A DNA stretch of 64,000 bases from Xanthomonas vesicatoria ATCC 35937. GTDB lineage: Bacteria > Pseudomonadota > Gammaproteobacteria > Xanthomonadales > Xanthomonadaceae. Positions within the stretch are counted from its first letter, which is position 1. Every line of letters starts with the position of its first letter. Where the stretch lies: assembly GCF_001908725.1 (NCBI RefSeq), contig NZ_CP018725.1, positions 3,658,001 to 3,722,000 of the forward strand, written 5' to 3'. The notes beneath the pieces are model-generated. The model searched no databases. It saw nothing but the letters and a program-made list of their open reading frames with translations, and had not been told where the DNA came from. Positions 36,454 to 45,862 of the stretch are shown here, piece after piece. Both the position numbers and the translations under genes were made by a program.

Positions 36454-36950
36454 GTGGACTCCATCGTGGCCGCGCCGGCAGGGCGCAGCATGTCGAGATG
36501 CGGGATGCCGTCTTCCAGATACGGCGCGGACGACGGCGCAAACCCATGCGCCGCGTAGAACGATTGCAGATGCGCCTGCGCACCGAGCTGGATCGCGCTG
36601 CCCGGCCAGTGCATGTGCACCAACCGGATGCCTTCGCGCAACAGCGCGTGCGCCACGCCAGTGCCGCGAGACGCAGCGGCGACCACCACGCGGCCGATGC
36701 TGGGTTCGGCATAACTCAGGCCCGGCGGCAGCACGCGCAGGTAGGCCGCCAACGCAGTGGCGTGGGTGGTGCCCAGGACATGTAGCACGCCAGGATCGGT
36801 GTCCTTGCCATCCAGCTCCGGGTAGGCGCATTGCTGCTCCACCACGAACACGTCCGTGCGCAGCTGCAGCAACGCGTACAACTGCGTTGTGCTCATCTGC
36901 GCAAAGCGCAGCTGCTGCCAGTGCAAGGGATGCGTGGGTGTGGAGGACAT
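36450..36950 (-). CDS. GNAT acetyltransferase, ElaA family
   Basis: A 166-residue acetyltransferase. The N-terminal half has the ElaA hallmark LYALLQLRTDVFVVEQQCAYPELDGKD (first 20 residues of it are the most conserved). The acetyl-CoA loop is seen as VVVAAASRGTGVAHALL, a variant of R/QxxGxG/A. The C-terminal LQSFYAAHGFAPSSAPYLEDGIPH is typical. The acceptor is unknown. It is the first gene of a two-gene operon with the deaminase. Confidence 0.9.
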   Translation of the reverse strand: MSSTPTHPLHWQQLRFAQMSTTQLYALLQLRTDVFVVEQQCAYPELDGKDTDPGVLHVLGTTHATALAAYLRVLPPGLSYAEPSIGRVVVAAASRGTGVAHALLREGIRLVHMHWPGSAIQLGAQAHLQSFYAAHGFAPSSAPYLEDGIPHLDMLRPAGAATMEST

Positions 36951-37258
36951 CGGCGCATGATAACGGCATCGCCTGCGCGCGGCAGACAGATGAGCGCTGT
37001 GCGGACAACACGCATCGCGGGCGACTGGGGCGTGGGCGCTGAAGCAAGTATTGATGTCCTCGATGCTGTCGCCGTCTGCCGTCCCGATCGCATGGAGCGC
37101 CTAAAAAACGTAGCGTGCAGTCGTCCGCTAGGTATGGACTGCGGACGCAGAGCCGCAGTGGATGCATGGTCCATGCCGCACCGAACACCGGTCGCGCCGG
37201 TCTGGCGGTGAGCGCAGTCGCTCTGCTAGCTGCCGTTGGCGCGTGGCGTCGTCAGCGT
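36951..37258. repeat. Intergenic region with dispersed repeat
   Basis: No supported gene in 308 bases. Bases about 37170-37215 (CATGCCGCACCGAACACCGG then GGTCTGGCGGTGAGCGCAGTCG) match the reverse complement of 8556-8604 at about 85 percent by eye. Nothing else was recognised. Confidence 0.55.
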
Positions 37259-38347
37259 TCAATCGGTCGTGCTGTCTGTATCGACCGCCACCACGACCGA
37301 CATGCCCGGGCGCAGGCGCGGCGCCAGCGGCTGGTCGGGATCGACGCTGATGCGCAGCGGAATGCGCTGGGCGATCTTGACGAAGTTGCCGGTGGCGTTG
37401 TCGGCCGGCAGCACGCTGAATTCCGAGCCGGCGGCCGGGGAGATTTCCTGCACGCGGCCTTGCAGGCGTGCGTTATCCAGCGCATCGACGGTAAAGCTGG
37501 CGCGTTGGCCGATGCGGATCTTCGCCATCTGGGTTTCCTTGAAATTGGCCACGATCCACAGCGTGTCCGGCACCAGCGCCATCAACTGCGTGCCGTTGGT
37601 GACATAGGCGCCCTGGCGCACGCCGAGCTGGCCGAGCTGGCCGTCGCGCGGGGCGAGGATGCGCGTGTTGTCCAGGTTGATCTGCGCCAGTTGCACCGCC
37701 GCCTGCGCATTGGCTACCGCCGCTTCCAGCGCGGCGCGATTGACGGTGACGCTGCCTGCGTTTTCCTCCGCGGCCTGCACCGCCGCACGCGCCTGCGCCA
37801 CGCCGGCATCGGCCTGCGCACGCGCAGCGAAGGCGGTGTCGCGGTCCTGCTCGGATACCAGTTTCTGGTTGGCCAGCTGTTGCGCACGCGCATACGCCGA
37901 GCGGGTGCGATCGCGTAGGGCCTGATTGCTGCTCAGCGCTGCGCGTTGTTCGGTAATGGCCGCCTCTGCGCTATGGCGTTGCTGCTCCCAATTGGCGAGG
38001 TTGGCCTGCGCGGTCTGCACCTGCGCCTTGGCCTGTTCGAGCTGCTGGGCGTAGATGCGGTTGTCGATGGTGGCCAGCAGTTGGCCGCGTGTGACATGCG
38101 CAAAATCCTGCACCGGCACCTCGGTGACATAGCCGCTGACCTGCGGCGCAATCACGGTGATCTGCCCGTGCACCATGGCGTTTTCGGTGCGCTCGATGGC
38201 GCTGACGAACGGCGGCAGCCGCCATGCGTACAGCACCAGCGCCACGCCGACCAGGGCCAGCCCGCCAAAGCCAATCGCGCCGGTGATGCGACGGCGGCGA
38301 CGACGGGCGCGGTTGGTATCGGCAGTGGGGTCGGCAGAGGTAGTCAT
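37259..38347 (-). CDS. emrA: HlyD/EmrA-type membrane fusion protein
   Basis: A 362-residue periplasmic adaptor for a tripartite efflux pump. A basic cytoplasmic start (RARRRRRRI) precedes one membrane helix (about 23-42). The biotinyl-lipoyl-like half-motif (AMVHGQITVIAPQVSGYVTEVPV), a long alpha-helical hairpin (about 95-215), and the second lipoyl half with the beta-barrel (NTRILAPRDGQLGQLGVRQGAYV) follow. It is coupled to the downstream side of an EmrB-like transporter by a four-base overlap. The symbol is by family; the transported compounds are unknown. No outer-membrane channel gene adjoins it. Confidence 0.88.
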   Translation of the reverse strand: MTTSADPTADTNRARRRRRRITGAIGFGGLALVGVALVLYAWRLPPFVSAIERTENAMVHGQITVIAPQVSGYVTEVPVQDFAHVTRGQLLATIDNRIYAQQLEQAKAQVQTAQANLANWEQQRHSAEAAITEQRAALSSNQALRDRTRSAYARAQQLANQKLVSEQDRDTAFAARAQADAGVAQARAAVQAAEENAGSVTVNRAALEAAVANAQAAVQLAQINLDNTRILAPRDGQLGQLGVRQGAYVTNGTQLMALVPDTLWIVANFKETQMAKIRIGQRASFTVDALDNARLQGRVQEISPAAGSEFSVLPADNATGNFVKIAQRIPLRISVDPDQPLAPRLRPGMSVVVAVDTDSTTD

Positions 38348-39993
38348 GGGCGCGCGGTGGAAGCAGAAGGGGAGGGTGATACGGGAGGGCGCAGATAGCG
38401 TCGCCACACCAGCACGGACAGGATCCACAGCCCGGTGGCGATGGCGATACAGCCGATCAGCAGAAACACGTCGTTATAAGCCAGTACGTTGGCTTCGCGC
38501 GTGGCAATACCGCCCAGCGTGCGCACGCCCTGCGCCTGGCGCAGCGTCGGGTCACCGATGCTGCGACCATACAGGCTTGCATATGCCTGCACGCGCGCAG
38601 CCACCTGCGGATCGGTCAGCACCAGATGCTCGACCAACTGACTGGAATGGTATTTTTCGCGCAGGATCTGCACACTGCCGAGCAGGGCGCTGCCGAGCAG
38701 CCCGCCCATATTCTGCGCCATGCCAAACAGCACGATGAAGCTGATCAGATTGCCCGGCTGTGCAATCACTCGGCCGAGGCCCGCTACCATCGCCGGCCCA
38801 ATGAAGAAGGTGCTGCCGAAGGCGAGCAGAAACTGGCTGACATACATCTGCTCCGGGCGGGTGAGACTGGTGGCATCGGCATCCATGAAGCACCCGACAC
38901 AGATCGCCGCAACGGCGATGATCAGGTGCTCGGCGATGCGCGCCGGATTGATCAGCCACGCGCTCGCTGCCACTCCGGCGACTGCACCCAGCAACATCAG
39001 CGCGAACAACGTCTGCAGCTGATCGTTGGCCAGCCCCAGGGTCTGGAAGAAGCCGATCGCGCCGGTGCTTTGTTCCGAGAGCACCAGCCGGATCAGCAGA
39101 ATCGCCAACCCCAGCCGCAGCATGTCCGCACTGGCCAGCCAGCGGGTATTGATCATCGGGTTGCGGCGGTTGTGTTCGATCCACGCCGCCGCACACAGCA
39201 GCACGATGGATATCGCCAGCACCACGCCCAGCCACGGCGTGCTGCTCCACCACAGCAGCCGTCCCAGCGACAGCACCGCCGCCAGCCCGGCCGCGCCGGC
39301 CGCAAACAGGGAGAAGGTGACAAAGTCCAGCGGCTCGAACACCCGGTAGCGGTCGCTGGGGGGCAGCTTGAGCGCCAGCACGCAGGCCAGCGCGAAGATC
39401 GCCAGCCCGAACTCGAACAGGTACAAGCCCTGCCACTGCCCGAATTCCAGCAGGTCGGTAGAGAACACCCGCGCCAGCGGCAACGCCAACTGGGTCACAC
39501 CCAGACCCAGCACCACCGCTTTGAGCCGATACTTGTTGGGAAAGGCCTGGATCACGTAATACAGGCCCAGCGAGCTGAGCGCCGCGCCGACCAAGCCATG
39601 CGCCGCGCGCACGGTGATTGCCGAACTCAGGCTGTGCACGAACAAGTGCGCCAGCGCGATGGCTGCATACAGCGCCAGAAAAATCTCGGTGAAGCGGCGC
39701 AGCCCGAACTGCTGGCGAAACTTCACCAGCAACAGGTTGGCCGACATGTTGGTCATCACGTAGGCCGCCGGCAGCCAGGCCATTTCGGTGGCGTAGGCGC
39801 CGAGGCTGCCTTGCAGGTAGGGCAGGTTGGCGGTGACCAACGCATTGCTCAGCCCGCCGGTCAGTGCCACCACCAGGCCGACCAGGCCGTACTGGATGCG
39901 GCGTCGGGTCGGGTGCAGCGGCGTGGAGGCCGACCCCGGCAGGGTGGGCTTTTCGTGGGGCTGCCAGTCGCGTGGGGCGTACTTGTCGGGCAC
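38344..39993 (-). CDS. emrB: EmrB-type MFS drug:H+ antiporter (DHA2)
   Basis: A 549-residue inner-membrane transporter with about 14 helices, typical of the DHA2 (EmrB/QacA) branch of the major facilitator superfamily. The first helices contain [24 protein letters not shown] and the motif region [20 protein letters not shown]. Together with the adaptor encoded downstream it should expel hydrophobic toxic compounds, in this niche plausibly plant phenolics. The stop overlaps the adaptor start by four bases (ATGA at 38347-38344). Confidence 0.9.
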   Translation of the reverse strand: MPDKYAPRDWQPHEKPTLPGSASTPLHPTRRRIQYGLVGLVVALTGGLSNALVTANLPYLQGSLGAYATEMAWLPAAYVMTNMSANLLLVKFRQQFGLRRFTEIFLALYAAIALAHLFVHSLSSAITVRAAHGLVGAALSSLGLYYVIQAFPNKYRLKAVVLGLGVTQLALPLARVFSTDLLEFGQWQGLYLFEFGLAIFALACVLALKLPPSDRYRVFEPLDFVTFSLFAAGAAGLAAVLSLGRLLWWSSTPWLGVVLAISIVLLCAAAWIEHNRRNPMINTRWLASADMLRLGLAILLIRLVLSEQSTGAIGFFQTLGLANDQLQTLFALMLLGAVAGVAASAWLINPARIAEHLIIAVAAICVGCFMDADATSLTRPEQMYVSQFLLAFGSTFFIGPAMVAGLGRVIAQPGNLISFIVLFGMAQNMGGLLGSALLGSVQILREKYHSSQLVEHLVLTDPQVAARVQAYASLYGRSIGDPTLRQAQGVRTLGGIATREANVLAYNDVFLLIGCIAIATGLWILSVLVWRRYLRPPVSPSPSASTARP

Positions 39994-40080
39994 GCAATGC
40001 TCGCAGGGCCGGTTGCGGAAGAGTCCGCGATTGTGGTCCCGTTGCGGTCATGGTGGCGTCAGCAGTGCGATAATCCAGGA

Positions 40081-40842
40081 ATGAGCGAATCCCCCTATAC
40101 CTCCGGTACCACCCATTTCGGCTTTCGCGATGTCGCTGCCAAGGACAAGCAGAAGCTGGTCGGCGAGGTGTTCACCTCGGTCGCGCGCAACTACGACCTG
40201 ATGAACGACCTGATGAGTCTGGGCGTCCATCGCGCATGGAAACGCTACTTCGTGGCGACCGCGCAGGTGAAGCCGGGCGACCGCGTGCTGGATCTGGCTG
40301 GCGGCACCGGCGACATCGCCGTGCTGCTCAAGGAGCGCGTGGGCGATGAAGGCGCCGTGGTGCTTGGCGACATCAACGCCGGCATGTTGTCGGTGGGCCG
40401 TGACCGCCTGACCAACCGCGGCCTGGTGGCTGGCTTCGACTACGTGCAATGCAATGCCGAAGCGCTGCCATTCCCGGATCAGAGCTTCGATCTGGTGACC
40501 ATCTCCTTTGGCCTGCGCAATGTCACCGACAAGGATGCCGCACTGCGCGAGATGTATCGCGTGTTGAAGGTGGGCGGCCAGGCACGTGTGCTGGAATTCT
40601 CCGAAGTCACCGCTGAGTGGTTCAAGCCGATCTACGACTTCCACTCGTTCAAGATCCTGCCCAAGCTGGGACAGCTGTTCGCACGCGATGCCGACAGCTA
40701 TCAGTACCTGGCCGAAAGCATCCGCAAGCATCCGCCGCAGGATTCGCTCAAGGGCATGATGGGCGATGCCGGATTCGCGCGCTGCCACTACAAAAATCTC
40801 ACTGGCGGTATCGTGGCGATTCACTCCGGCTACAAGATCTGA
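40081..40842 (+). CDS. ubiE: Ubiquinone/menaquinone methyltransferase UbiE
   Basis: A 253-residue SAM-dependent C-methyltransferase of ubiquinone synthesis. It has the signatures [18 protein letters not shown] near the start, the SAM motif LDLAGGTGD, and the C-terminal [13 protein letters not shown]. The gene stands alone, divergent from the efflux operon. The ATG at 40081 gives the usual length. Confidence 0.96.
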   Translation: MSESPYTSGTTHFGFRDVAAKDKQKLVGEVFTSVARNYDLMNDLMSLGVHRAWKRYFVATAQVKPGDRVLDLAGGTGDIAVLLKERVGDEGAVVLGDINAGMLSVGRDRLTNRGLVAGFDYVQCNAEALPFPDQSFDLVTISFGLRNVTDKDAALREMYRVLKVGGQARVLEFSEVTAEWFKPIYDFHSFKILPKLGQLFARDADSYQYLAESIRKHPPQDSLKGMMGDAGFARCHYKNLTGGIVAIHSGYKI

Positions 40843-41035
40843 ACCCGGTCCACGCTTGATGGCCGACGCGGCGCGTGCATCGCGCCGCGCGTCTCGCACA
40901 CAGGCGTCGCTTGTGTTCGCTTGATGCGGTCTTGTCGTTCGTACGCGTACGCGCACCAACGAATTTCTGAGACTTTCGTCGCATTGGCTCCCCTATCTGT
41001 CGGCGACACTAGGCGCTCTTTTGCCGGAGAGTTTG

Positions 41036-41926
41036 ATGCGCTTGTACGCCGGGCTCTCGCGCGTGTTTCCCCGTTCCTTCAGCGCCAAGTTGCTGGCGGT
41101 GACCTTCGTCGGGATCCACCTGCCGCTGCTGTTGTTGATCGCGTGGCTGGCATCGCAGAGCGAGCTGGAAGGGCGTCTGCTGTGGTCGGTGATCATCGTC
41201 GCCCTGCTTGCCACGCTGGCGGGCACTGCCTTGACGCTGTCTGCGCTGTATCGCCTGCTGGCGCCGTTGCGCATCGCCGCCGACGCGCTGGACACCTACT
41301 ACGCCGATCAACGCCTGCCCAGCTTGCCCGAGCATGGCGACGACGAGCTGGGCCGCTTGCTGCGCGGGATCAACCGCAGCTTGCGCGGGATCGATGCCGG
41401 CATGCGCGATCTCAAGAAGCATGCCCTGTTCGACCCGCTCACCGAAGCGCTGAACCGGCGCGGCTGCGAACAGGCGATGCGCGATTCGGTGACTGCCGCC
41501 CAGCGTGAAGGTTGGCCGTTCGTGTTGTTCGTGCTGGACATGGACAACCTCAAGCCGATCAACGACCGCTTCGGCCACCTGGCCGGCGACCGCGTGTTGG
41601 TGCGGCTGGTGGAGTCGGCCTACGGCTGGCTGGGCGCGCAGGACTGGATCGGACGCTGGGGTGGCGACGAATTCCTGATCGGCGTGCACGCCAGCGAAGA
41701 CGAGGCCACGCTCAAGCTCAATCAATGGCTATCGATGCTAGAACGCGAAGATGGCGAAGAAGCACCGTTGCATCTGAGTGCCGGCAGCGCGATCTGCGAG
41801 CAAGGCGTGGACGCCACGGAACTGTATCGGCGTGCGGATGCGGCGATGTATCGCGCCAAATTTTCAGGCGGGCGGCGCCTGGTGCGCGATGGGCACGACA
41901 CGCCGCGCAGTCACCCGGTGACCTGA
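41036..41926 (+). CDS. Membrane diguanylate cyclase, HAMP-GGDEF
   Basis: A 296-residue inner-membrane protein. Two membrane helices (about 18-38 and 45-72) enclose only a handful of periplasmic residues, so there is no real periplasmic sensor. A HAMP-like linker (about 73-125) and a GGDEF domain (about 130-290) follow. The signature GRWGGDEFLIG is intact. The RxxD inhibitory site is not (GAQD at that place). I infer an active cyclase lacking feedback inhibition. GGAG six bases before the ATG at 41036 supports this start over TTG 41021. Confidence 0.88.
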   Translation: MRLYAGLSRVFPRSFSAKLLAVTFVGIHLPLLLLIAWLASQSELEGRLLWSVIIVALLATLAGTALTLSALYRLLAPLRIAADALDTYYADQRLPSLPEHGDDELGRLLRGINRSLRGIDAGMRDLKKHALFDPLTEALNRRGCEQAMRDSVTAAQREGWPFVLFVLDMDNLKPINDRFGHLAGDRVLVRLVESAYGWLGAQDWIGRWGGDEFLIGVHASEDEATLKLNQWLSMLEREDGEEAPLHLSAGSAICEQGVDATELYRRADAAMYRAKFSGGRRLVRDGHDTPRSHPVT

Positions 41927-42015
41927 CCGCATTAGCGCGGCAACGCGGGCAAGCTGCGGTCATCGCTTGCGCCCCCACGCGATTGCACGGGCAGGCATCG
42001 GCGCAGGGCGCTAAA

Positions 42016-44022
42016 ATGGCCAATTCCCTTGCTGCGGTGCCGTCGATGCGCTTCCCGTCCCTGTCGCTGTCCCTGGCCGTGTCCATTGCGCTGGCCGGCT
42101 GTTCCAACGATTCCACATCGCCGGCTGCCACCACCGCTGCGCCGGCCGCCACCGCCAAGGCTCCCGTGAAAGCAGACGCCCGCAACCACGACGAAAGTTC
42201 CTACGCCCAGCCGCAGTTGGTCGTGATCAAGGATCTGGCGCTGGATCTGAAGCTGGATTTCGATGCCAAGCAGATCGGCGGCACCGCGACCTACACGCTG
42301 GAGTGGAAGGACAAGGCCGCCAAACAGCTGGTGCTGGATACGCGCGAGCTGAGCATTGCGCAGGTGCAGGCCGACGACGGCAAGGGCGGCCTGACGCCGC
42401 TGCAGTTCGCGCTGGCGCCGGTCGACAAGACCTTCGGCAGCAAGCTCACCATCGAGGCCCCGAACCAGCCCGCCAAGGTCGTGATCACCTATCACACCGC
42501 ACCGACCGCCTCGGGCCTGCAGTGGCTTGAGCCGTCGATGACCGAAGGCAAGCAGTTGCCTTTCATGTTCAGCCAGTCGCAGGCGATCCATGCGCGCAGC
42601 TGGGTGCCGCTGCAGGACACCCCGAGCGTGCGCTTCACCTATAGCGCGCATGTGACCTCGCGCCCGGACGTGATGGTGCTGATGAGCGCCGACAACGACC
42701 CCAAGGCCGCACGCGACGGCGATTACAGCTTCAAGATGCCCGAGCCGATTCCGTCGTATCTGCTGGCGATCGCCGCCGGCGACGTGGTGTTCAAGCCGAT
42801 CTCCGCACGCTCGGGCGTGTGGGCCGAGCCGGCCATGGCCGACAAGGCCGCCAAGGAATTCGAAGACACCGAAAAGATGATCGGTGCCGCCGAAAAACTC
42901 TATGGCCCGTATCGCTGGGGCCGTTACGACATGCTGGTGCTGCCGCCGTCGTTCCCGTTCGGCGGCATGGAGAACCCGCGCCTGACTTTCGCCACGCCGA
43001 CGGTGATCGTCGGCGACAAATCGCTGGTGTCGTTGGTCGCGCACGAGTTGGCGCATAGCTGGTCCGGCAACCTGGTGACCAACGCCAGCTGGAAGGATAT
43101 CTGGCTCAACGAGGGCTTCACCACCTACGTGCAGGCCCGCATCACCGAGGCGCTGTACGGCGCGGAGATGGCCGAGATGGAGCGTGAGATCGACCAGGGC
43201 GATCTGCTGGCCGAAGTGAAGGAGATGCCGTCGGCCGACCAGGTGCTGGAGTTGCCGCCGCTGGCGCAGCGCGACCCCGACGACGCCTTGAGCCAGGTGG
43301 CCTACGTCAAGGGCGCCTGGTTCCTGCAGTTCCTGGAGCAGCGTTTCGGCCGCGAGGTGTTCGACCCGTTCCTGCGCGGCTGGTTCGACGATCACGCCTT
43401 CCAGAGCGCCACCACCGACCAGTTCGTCGATTACCTCAAGAAGAACCTGCTGGACAAGCATCCCAACACCGTGAGCGCGGCCGAAGTGGATGCGTGGCTG
43501 AAGCAGCCGGGCATCCCGGCTTTTGCGGCCAAGGCACGTTCGCGCAGCTTCTCGATCGTCGACACCGCACGCATCGCCTGGAGCGGTAGCGGCACGCTGC
43601 CGAGCAAGCAGGTCACCGGCGAATGGGGCACGCAGGAATGGGTGCATTTCCTCAGCGGCATGGGCGCCACCTTGACGCCCGAGCAGCTCAAGCAGCTGGA
43701 CGATGCCTACCACTTCACCGGCACGCCGAACGGCGAGATCGCCATGCGCTGGTACCCGCTGGCACTCCGCAGCGGCTATACCGATGCACGTCCTGCCGCC
43801 GGTGAGTTCATCGAACGCGTGGGCCGTCGCAAGCTGGTGTTGCCGATCTATGCCGAACTATTGAAGACCCCGGACGGCATCGCCTTCGCCGAACAGGCCT
43901 TCGAAAAAGCCAAACCCAGCTATCACCCGATCACCACCGCCTCGGTGGCCGAGATGATCGCCAAGGCCAAGGCGGCGGTACCTTCTGCTGGGCCATCGGC
44001 GCCGACGCCGACGCAGCAGTAA
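42016..44022 (+). CDS. M1-family aminopeptidase lipoprotein (LTA4-hydrolase type)
   Basis: A 668-residue zinc aminopeptidase. The lipobox IALAGC puts an acylated cysteine at residue 29, followed by an Ala/Thr-rich tether, so it is membrane-attached outside the cytoplasm. Catalytic motifs are FPFGGMENPRL (exopeptidase), HELAHSW and WLNEGFTTY (zinc ligands and Glu). An ARM-like C-terminal domain resembles that of leukotriene A4 hydrolase. The start is either 42016 or the in-frame ATG at 42046; both leave a usable signal peptide. It is followed by a clear terminator. Confidence 0.93.
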   Translation: MANSLAAVPSMRFPSLSLSLAVSIALAGCSNDSTSPAATTAAPAATAKAPVKADARNHDESSYAQPQLVVIKDLALDLKLDFDAKQIGGTATYTLEWKDKAAKQLVLDTRELSIAQVQADDGKGGLTPLQFALAPVDKTFGSKLTIEAPNQPAKVVITYHTAPTASGLQWLEPSMTEGKQLPFMFSQSQAIHARSWVPLQDTPSVRFTYSAHVTSRPDVMVLMSADNDPKAARDGDYSFKMPEPIPSYLLAIAAGDVVFKPISARSGVWAEPAMADKAAKEFEDTEKMIGAAEKLYGPYRWGRYDMLVLPPSFPFGGMENPRLTFATPTVIVGDKSLVSLVAHELAHSWSGNLVTNASWKDIWLNEGFTTYVQARITEALYGAEMAEMEREIDQGDLLAEVKEMPSADQVLELPPLAQRDPDDALSQVAYVKGAWFLQFLEQRFGREVFDPFLRGWFDDHAFQSATTDQFVDYLKKNLLDKHPNTVSAAEVDAWLKQPGIPAFAAKARSRSFSIVDTARIAWSGSGTLPSKQVTGEWGTQEWVHFLSGMGATLTPEQLKQLDDAYHFTGTPNGEIAMRWYPLALRSGYTDARPAAGEFIERVGRRKLVLPIYAELLKTPDGIAFAEQAFEKAKPSYHPITTASVAEMIAKAKAAVPSAGPSAPTPTQQ

Positions 44023-44057
44023 GCACGGCGGCGGCGTCACTGCCCGCACCTGCGATG

Positions 44058-44084
44058 AAAAGGGAGCTTTGTGCTCCCTTTTTA
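44058..44084 (+). terminator. Rho-independent terminator after the M1 peptidase gene
   Basis: A perfect ten-base stem, AAAAGGGAGC (44058-44067) and GCTCCCTTTT (44073-44082), encloses the loop TTTGT and runs into a T-rich tail. It lies 36 bases after the peptidase stop. It is the only textbook intrinsic terminator I found in the window. Confidence 0.92.
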
Positions 44085-44509
44085 TTGGTCGCTTGATAGT
44101 TGGCTGCTCGGCGCCTGGGTCGCAGCGTGCCGCTGCGGTACGTGACCGGTGTAGAAGGCGCGCCCGGAAGATCACGGTGGGCAAGGGATCGAAGGCCACG
44201 GACCGACGTTGCTGCATGCGGTCATCGCGTATCGCTCAATGCACAGGCGTGCGTGTCGTCGATCGACGTTATGGCACAGGGCAAGCACCATGCAGCGCCA
44301 GCCATCCTCGCGAGCACGAGCGGAAGATCTGCACGCCAGACGGCGCGCTGCACTGGCGCCTGCCCATGATCCGGTAGCGCGTCGCCACATGGCATTGCGC
44401 CGGTCCCTTCGCATTGCAGACGCGCAAGCGACGCTCGCCGGCATGCATGCGATGTGCAACGGCAGACTGCTATTGTTGTGGGCGGTTTCCACGTCTTCCG
44501 GAGTCGACG
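44085..44509. other. Gene-free stretch before the lipoprotein gene
   Basis: About 425 bases in which no frame reads as a convincing protein and no repeat family was recognised. The promoter for the following lipoprotein gene should be near the right end. Confidence 0.4.
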
Positions 44510-45229
44510 ATGAAGTATCTGTTGAGCGCGATCTTGTGCGTCGCGGCCCTGAGTGCCTGCACCGACCGCGAGGCGCAACGCAAGGCGCAGGAAACCGCGC
44601 AGGCACAGGCGAAAGAAACCCAGGCCGATGCGCTCGCCAAGCAATACGACGAAGCGGTCAAGGCGCAGAACTGGGACATGGCGCGAGCGCACGGTGCGGC
44701 CTTGATCGAAGGCTATGCCGGCACTGCCGCCGCCACGCGCATCGAGCCCGGCTATGCCGACATCAAGGCCAAGGGCGAGCAGGCGCGCGAACTGCGTCGC
44801 ATGCAGGGGCTCTGGCAGTACTCGCAGGTGCCGGCAAAGGGCGGCACCCAGCGCTCGGCGATGATCGATGCCAAGGAACGCGTGGATGTGGATGGCAGCG
44901 GCCCCAAGCCGGTGAGCCTGGTCTTCCGCGATCACCCGCAGTGGAAGCGTCACAGCTACCTCGTGCTCAAGGCCGGCGATTTTGATTGCTACCGCGGCTG
45001 CAAGGTGCAGGTAGTCGCCGATGGCGGCGCATCACGCGCGATGGCCGCGCATCGTCCCGATACCGACGAGGCGATCGCCATGTTCATCGATGACGACAAG
45101 GCGCTGTGGAAAGTGGTGCGCAACGCCAAGCGCATCAGCATCGCCTTTCCGGTCAAGGCCGGCGGCACGCGCACCGCAGAGTTCGAGGTCGGCGGGCTGG
45201 ATACCACCCAGATGCCGGGCTGGAAATAA
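44510..45229 (+). CDS. Lipoprotein of unknown function
   Basis: A 239-residue lipoprotein. The signal peptide has lipobox LSAC, with the acylated cysteine at residue 17. A strongly charged helix follows (residues 20-60, Q/A/E/K-rich, coiled-coil-like). The C-terminal domain is beta-rich with a conserved-looking pair DCYRGCKVQV. No family is recognised. The start is supported by GGAG six bases upstream (44500-44503). The HAD phosphatase gene begins three bases after its stop, so they share a transcript. Confidence 0.7.
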   Translation: MKYLLSAILCVAALSACTDREAQRKAQETAQAQAKETQADALAKQYDEAVKAQNWDMARAHGAALIEGYAGTAAATRIEPGYADIKAKGEQARELRRMQGLWQYSQVPAKGGTQRSAMIDAKERVDVDGSGPKPVSLVFRDHPQWKRHSYLVLKAGDFDCYRGCKVQVVADGGASRAMAAHRPDTDEAIAMFIDDDKALWKVVRNAKRISIAFPVKAGGTRTAEFEVGGLDTTQMPGWK

Positions 45230-45232
45230 TCC

Positions 45233-45862
45233 ATGGATGGCGCAAGCACTGCCCGGTTGCCGTTGTCTGCCTACCGGCATTGGGTATTCGACATGGACGG
45301 CACGCTCACGCTGCCGGTGCACGATTTCGCGTTGATCCGGCGCGCGCTGGAGATCCCGCCCGAAGACGACATCCTGCAGCACCTGGCTGCATTGCCCGCC
45401 GATCAGGCGCAGGCCAAGCACGCCTGGTTGCTGGAGCACGAGCGTGGCCTGGCTGAAGCCGCGCAGCCCGCGCCCGGCGCGCAGGAACTGGTACGCGCGC
45501 TGCACGCCGACGGCTGCCGCCTCGGCATGCTGACCCGCAACGCACGCAGTCTGGCGAAGGTGACGCTGGAGGCGATCGGCCTGCACGATGCCTTTGCCTG
45601 GGACGACATCGTCGGCCGCGACGAGGCCGCGCCTAAACCCGCGCCCGATGGCCTGCGGTATTTCCAGCAGCGCTGGTCGGTGCATGGCAGCGCCTTGGTC
45701 ATGGTCGGCGACCACCACAACGACCTGGCCTGCGGTCGCGCAGTCGGCGCAGGCACCGTACTGGTCAATACCCCCGGCGATCCCTGGCCGGGCCTGGCCG
45801 ACTGGCGCCTGCGCGATTGCAGCGACCTGTTGCAGCGATGGCAGTCCCGCGTAGACGGCTGA
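45233..45862 (+). CDS. HAD-superfamily phosphatase (Gph-like)
   Basis: A 209-residue cytoplasmic HAD hydrolase. Motif I is FDMDGTLT, with nucleophile Asp20 and acid/base Asp22. Motif II is MLTRNAR, the motif III lysine is in APKPAPDG, and motif IV is GDHHNDLACG. The helical cap between motifs I and II marks the phosphoglycolate-phosphatase-like subfamily. The substrate is unknown. It is encoded three bases after the lipoprotein gene. Confidence 0.9.
   Translation: MDGASTARLPLSAYRHWVFDMDGTLTLPVHDFALIRRALEIPPEDDILQHLAALPADQAQAKHAWLLEHERGLAEAAQPAPGAQELVRALHADGCRLGMLTRNARSLAKVTLEAIGLHDAFAWDDIVGRDEAAPKPAPDGLRYFQQRWSVHGSALVMVGDHHNDLACGRAVGAGTVLVNTPGDPWPGLADWRLRDCSDLLQRWQSRVDG

Noticed and set aside
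44069..44377. Small open frames after the M1 peptidase gene
   Set aside because: They begin inside the terminator hairpin or lack ribosome sites and read as random sequence.
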